Program-made: the position numbers and the translations under genes | In this document: positions 6,742 through 9,518 of the stretch, piece after piece | Position numbering within the stretch: position 1 is the first letter of the stretch | Layout: the number at the start of each line of letters is the position of its first letter | Assembly (NCBI GenBank): GCA_947175225.1 | Contig: CAMWLX010000107.1 | Span: 1 to 9,518 of the forward strand | Source of the DNA: an uncultured Porphyromonadaceae bacterium | GTDB lineage: Bacteria; Bacteroidota; Bacteroidia; Bacteroidales; Muribaculaceae | Direction of reading: 5' to 3' | Length of the DNA: 9,518 bases | The notes under the pieces: model-generated | Database searches by the model: none | What the model saw: the letters and a program-made list of their open reading frames with translations, nothing else | What the model was told of the DNA's origin: nothing

Positions 6742-7013
6742 GTAAAACTCTATCTCCAACTAATATACGAATGTCAACAAAACATTCAAATATGTAACTC
6801 CCATGTTCGCTCTCGTAGCACATCCAATTCAATTCGCCCCGTGCCATCCCTAAAAAATCAACTTCCACCCCTAATGCCTCATACATCAAAATAATATTTC
6901 CCTCCGTGTGCCCACTGTATGAGCCTTATTTCGATGTCCGCTGAATGGTTATCTTTGATCACTCCAAATGTTAATGGTTGTAAAAACCACAAAGAAAATT
7001 GGGATATATCGGT
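6742..7013. other. Divergent intergenic region between the GH10 gene and parA
   Basis: This is the core of a 431-bp non-coding gap between divergently read genes. It holds no convincing gene. A second -7-like sequence, TATCTTTG, is present on the plus strand at 6950-6957 and could be an alternative upstream parA promoter, although no -33 partner is seen. I searched for a parS-like site (TGTTNCACGTGAAACA type) and found none here or elsewhere in the window. Otherwise I see nothing recognisable. Confidence 0.5.
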
Positions 7014-7021
7014 TATTTTTG
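7014..7021 (+). promoter_or_regulatory. Putative parA promoter, -7 element
   Basis: TATTTTTG matches TAnnTTTG and would start transcription near 7028. The leader would be about 60 nt and would contain the stem-loop at 7037-7071. No clear -33 TTTG lies at the expected distance, and the local T-richness makes chance matches easier. Confidence 0.4.
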
Positions 7022-7036
7022 TTTATTTTGCATTTT

Positions 7037-7071
7037 CTAAGGCTCCGACCGCTCTGTGGCCGGCCCCTTAG
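7037..7071 (+). promoter_or_regulatory. Imperfect 16-bp stem-loop in the parA leader
   Basis: Arms 7037-7052 and 7056-7071 pair around a TCT triloop with 12 Watson-Crick pairs, one G-U pair and three mismatches (7043/7065, 7044/7064, 7048/7060). It is GC-rich inside AT-rich flanks and ends 16 nt before the parA ATG. No T-tract follows, so it is not a terminator. It could control translation or stability of the parA-parB mRNA, or be a single degenerate REP-like unit. Its sequence is unrelated to the 1797-1897 element. Confidence 0.5.
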
Positions 7072-7087
7072 CTTATATATTATAACT

Positions 7088-7873
7088 ATGGGTAAGATTA
7101 TTGCAATAGCAAACCAGAAAGGGGGCGTAGGGAAGACAACCACCGCATTCAACCTCGGCGCTTGCCTCGCCGTAGATGGGAAAAAAGTGCTGCTTGTCGA
7201 TGCCGATCCACAGGCAAACGCTACATCCGGTCTCGGACTTGACGGAAATCAAGCCCCGGCATCTATCTACGAATGCATCGTAGACGATTATCCCATCCTC
7301 GACAGCATTGTAAATTCCGACATTGAAGGGCTCGATGTCATCTGCTCTCGCATCGACCTCGTCGGTGCTGAAGTGGAGTTGATGAACCGTCGTGAGCGCG
7401 AAAAAGCTCTCCTTCGGGTCCTTGCTCCTGTCAAAGAAAATTACGACTATATACTCATCGACTGTTCCCCATCGCTCGGCATCATCACCGTCAATGCCCT
7501 CACGGCAGCCGACTCAGTGATCATACCGGTCCAGTCAGAATACTTCGCCCTCGAAGGCATATCTCAGCTCCTTAATACAATACGTATTATCAAAAGCCGA
7601 CTGAAACCTACTCTTGAGATCGAAGGGTTTCTGCTGACTATGTATGATGCCCGACTTCGATTGGCCAATCAAATCTTTGAGGAACTCAAAGGTCACTTCG
7701 GCGATATGGTATTCAGCACCGTTATCCCCCGCAACATCAAACTTTCAGAATCTCCAAGCCACGGACTCCCTGTGATCCTTTACGATCCTGACTCCCGCGG
7801 CGCGATTGCCTACATTCAGCTCGCCAAGGAATTGAATGCACGCAACCGTAAGAAAAATCATCAAAACTCCTGA
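7088..7873 (+). CDS. parA: Chromosome-partitioning ATPase ParA (Soj family)
   Basis: 261 residues from the ATG at 7088. An in-frame ATG at 6968 exists, but the added 40 residues are translated from the leader stem-loop and promoter and are not family-like; MGKIIAIANQKGG is the normal ParA beginning. Motifs: deviant Walker A KGGVGKTTT (11-19) with the signature lysine Lys11, A' motif LLVDADPQAN (35-44), Walker B YILIDCSPSLG (121-131) and a C-terminal PRNIKLSESPSHGLP segment (214-228). There is no N-terminal helix-turn-helix, so it is the short, chromosomal Soj type. The ATP-bound dimer binds nucleoid DNA non-specifically, and ParB stimulates its ATPase to move or segregate the origin region. 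It is cytoplasmic and nucleoid-associated. It is first in an operon with parB (11-nt gap) and the DUF5683 gene. Confidence 0.96.
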   Translation: MGKIIAIANQKGGVGKTTTAFNLGACLAVDGKKVLLVDADPQANATSGLGLDGNQAPASIYECIVDDYPILDSIVNSDIEGLDVICSRIDLVGAEVELMNRREREKALLRVLAPVKENYDYILIDCSPSLGIITVNALTAADSVIIPVQSEYFALEGISQLLNTIRIIKSRLKPTLEIEGFLLTMYDARLRLANQIFEELKGHFGDMVFSTVIPRNIKLSESPSHGLPVILYDPDSRGAIAYIQLAKELNARNRKKNHQNS

Positions 7874-7884
7874 TTCCTACTAAA

Positions 7885-8766
7885 ATGCCTCCCATAAAAC
7901 GTAGTGCCCTCGGACGCGGACTCGACTCTCTTATCGGTATCTCTGAAGTGAGAACCGATGGCAGCAGTGCCATTTCCGAAATTGACATCGACCTCATCTC
8001 CCCAAATCCCGACCAGCCCCGACGCTCCTTCTCCGATGAAGGAATCGAAGAGCTGGCTACATCTATTCGTGAAATCGGAATAATACAGCCCCTATCTCTT
8101 CGCGATGCTCCCGATGGGAAATACCAGATCATTGCCGGAGAACGCCGTTGGAGGGCTGCCCAAGTGGCCGGACTACAGACAGTCCCGGCATATGTCCGCA
8201 CTGCTTCAGACTCTGAAGTGACCGAGATGGCTCTCATTGAGAATATACAGCGTGAAGACCTGAACGCAATCGAAATCGCTCTTGCTTTCAAGAAACTCAT
8301 CGACACATATGCCCTCACCCAAGAGCGCCTCAGCGAACGTGTCGGAAAGTCTCGCTCCGTCATCACCAACCATCTACGCCTTCTTAAGCTTCCTGCCGAG
8401 ATTCAAATTGCCCTGCGCGACCGCCTTATCGACATGGGTCATGCTCGCGCTCTCCTATCTGTCGACGACGCTAAGCTCCAGCTCAAGATTTTCAAGCAAA
8501 TCCTGAAGGAAGGGCTGAGTGTGCGCATGGTAGAGCAACTCGCTCGCGAGGCAGCTGAAGGAAATCCCATCGACTTGATGCCTAAGAAGAATAGCGCCCC
8601 TCAGAGCCATGACTATGACTTCTTCGTACGCGACCTACAGCAATATTTCCCAACTCCCGTCAAATTCTCACGCAACGCAAGCGGGAAAGGAAGCATTACT
8701 CTAAAATTTGACAACGATGAGCAACTCATGCAGCTCGTCGGTGCTTTTGAGAATATAAAGAAATGA
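7885..8766 (+). CDS. parB: Chromosome-partitioning protein ParB (CTPase clamp, Spo0J family)
   Basis: 293 residues, the usual chromosomal ParB length. The N-terminus has the ParA-interaction stretch ALGRGLDSLIG (8-18). The ParB/Srx nucleotide-binding domain follows with PNPDQPRRSF (40-49), GERRWRAA (85-92) and ENIQREDLN (119-127), the boxes that bind CTP and close the sliding clamp. A helix-turn-helix for parS recognition lies at about 144-166 (LTQERLSERVGKSRSVITNH), and a C-terminal dimerisation segment about 244-293 (DYDFFVRDLQQYF) ends the protein. ParB loads on parS near the origin and activates ParA. The gene starts 11 nt after parA, and its stop overlaps the next start by 4 nt (ATGA), so translation is probably coupled. 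No parS site is visible in this window. Confidence 0.96.
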   Translation: MPPIKRSALGRGLDSLIGISEVRTDGSSAISEIDIDLISPNPDQPRRSFSDEGIEELATSIREIGIIQPLSLRDAPDGKYQIIAGERRWRAAQVAGLQTVPAYVRTASDSEVTEMALIENIQREDLNAIEIALAFKKLIDTYALTQERLSERVGKSRSVITNHLRLLKLPAEIQIALRDRLIDMGHARALLSVDDAKLQLKIFKQILKEGLSVRMVEQLAREAAEGNPIDLMPKKNSAPQSHDYDFFVRDLQQYFPTPVKFSRNASGKGSITLKFDNDEQLMQLVGAFENIKK

Positions 8767-9494
8767 AAATATCCGTCAGATATCTACGACTGACTATCCT
8801 CACCGTGCTGACTGCGCTGTGCGGAATCGGGAGCGCATACGCACAAGATCCCGATCCATACGGGCAGCCTCTGCTCAACGACTCCGTAGTCGATGCCGAC
8901 ATCCTTGTCAAAACCCCATTTGATGCAGAAATGACAGAGGAAGACGGCCACACTGTAGTTGTGGCCGACGACTATCCTTACGGGTTTAACGGAAAGAAAA
9001 TTTTCAACCCCGACCCCACACGCGCCGTCTGGATGTCGGCTCTATTCCCGGGTCTCGGCCAAATCTACAACCGTCGATATTGGAAGCTTCCGATTGTGGT
9101 AGCAGGTTTTATGGGGCTCGGCTACGGTATGAGTTGGAACAACACCCAGTATCAAGACTACTCCAACGGATACATGGACCTCATGAGCGGCGACCCCAAC
9201 AAGAAGTCATACATGAATTTCTTCCCTCCTAACACTGATGAGGACTCACTTGATAAGAACTGGCTCAAATCTGTATTGCAGAATAGAAAAAACTATTTTC
9301 GCAGGAATCGCGACCTCTGCATCATCTGTATGGTCGGAGTCTACCTGATTGCCATTATCGACGCATATGTGGATGCACAACTGGCACACTTCGACATAAG
9401 TCCCGACTTATCGCTTGATATCAGCCCGGGGTTCTCCACCGAACCAATCACCCGTAAATACACCATCGGTCTTAACTGGGCCTTTACCTTCTGA
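8763..9494 (+). CDS. DUF5683 domain-containing envelope protein
   Basis: 243 residues. A signal peptide spans about 1-27 (hydrophobic LTILTVLTALCGIG, cleavage after AYA). An acidic linker at about 28-75 follows. The DUF5683 core starts with the family hallmark SALFPGLGQIYNRRYWKLP (92-110), next to a hydrophobic segment (IVVAGFMGLGYG, 111-122). A second strong hydrophobic segment lies at about 185-200 (LCIICMVGVYLIAIID). The end, TIGLNWAFTF, alternates like a membrane beta-strand with a terminal aromatic. The family is common in Bacteroidetes and has no assigned biochemical role as far as I know. From memory it often sits directly after parB, here with a 4-nt start/stop overlap, so co-expression with the segregation machinery is clear even though the function is not. 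An envelope location is supported by the signal and hydrophobic segments; inner or outer membrane cannot be decided. Only 24 bases remain after its stop, with no gene visible. Confidence 0.85.
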   Translation: MKISVRYLRLTILTVLTALCGIGSAYAQDPDPYGQPLLNDSVVDADILVKTPFDAEMTEEDGHTVVVADDYPYGFNGKKIFNPDPTRAVWMSALFPGLGQIYNRRYWKLPIVVAGFMGLGYGMSWNNTQYQDYSNGYMDLMSGDPNKKSYMNFFPPNTDEDSLDKNWLKSVLQNRKNYFRRNRDLCIICMVGVYLIAIIDAYVDAQLAHFDISPDLSLDISPGFSTEPITRKYTIGLNWAFTF

Positions 9495-9518
9495 CCGAAT
9501 CCCGATACTCTCTGTTTT

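Noticed and set aside
6683..6889. A small minus-strand protein upstream of the xylanase
   Set aside because: It overlaps the predicted xylanase promoter and leader, and its sequence shows no domain or signal features.
6968..7087. A 40-residue N-terminal extension of ParA
   Set aside because: It would be read from the putative promoter and leader stem-loop and has no family similarity; the Soj-type start MGKIIAIANQ is at 7088.
7737..8369. A 210-residue minus-strand frame across parA and parB
   Set aside because: It is antisense to two confidently identified genes and is rich in Ser and Arg, as expected from the opposite strand of a conserved coding region.

Overview
The window looks like a chromosomal segment from a gut-type member of the Bacteroidales, perhaps Muribaculaceae or Prevotella-like; the family level is inference. 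Evidence: promoter-like TAnnTTTG (-7) elements, AT-rich gene leaders without Shine-Dalgarno sequences, secreted proteins with Y-[ND]-L-[NQ]-G-x-R-V C-terminal tails of the type IX secretion kind, a peptidase-regulatory-like domain joined to a small outer-membrane barrel, and a parA-parB-DUF5683 cluster. I see no transposase, integrase, phage gene, tRNA, rRNA or CRISPR array.

Layout. (1) 1-812 (+): the 3' part of an envelope protein whose first few residues lie outside the window. It has a carboxypeptidase-regulatory-like domain followed by a putative beta-barrel. (2) 866-1762 (+): ddh, meso-diaminopimelate dehydrogenase, for lysine and peptidoglycan precursor synthesis. (3) 1797-1897: a perfect 31-bp inverted repeat. 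Each arm is itself a 9-bp, 3-nt-loop hairpin, so the element resembles a REP/BIME pair. It lies between convergent genes and probably ends transcription from both sides. (4) 1910-3319 (-): a secreted protein of unknown function with about five YD-like repeats, its own promoter and a sorting-type tail. (5) 3390-3420: a strong minus-strand terminator. (6) 3594-6656 (-): a large secreted multidomain GH10 endo-xylanase. It carries an N-terminal jelly-roll module, a long autotransporter-like beta-strand-repeat region, an intact GH10 catalytic domain and a sorting-type tail. (7) 6657-7087: a divergent intergenic region with opposed promoters and a 35-nt imperfect stem-loop just ahead of parA. (8) 7088-9494 (+): the operon parA-parB-DUF5683, with an 11-nt gap and then a 4-nt overlap.

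The right half is housekeeping: chromosome partitioning coupled to an envelope protein. The left and middle are envelope and secreted functions: diaminopimelate supply, an outer-membrane protein, a surface or secreted xylanase and an unknown secreted protein. The xylanase has no SusC/SusD, regulator or other glycosidase within the window, so it looks like an orphan enzyme rather than part of a visible polysaccharide utilisation locus. No clearly new multi-gene system is visible. The most unusual items are the paired-hairpin repeat, the xylanase domain architecture, the YD-repeat secreted protein and the parA leader hairpin.
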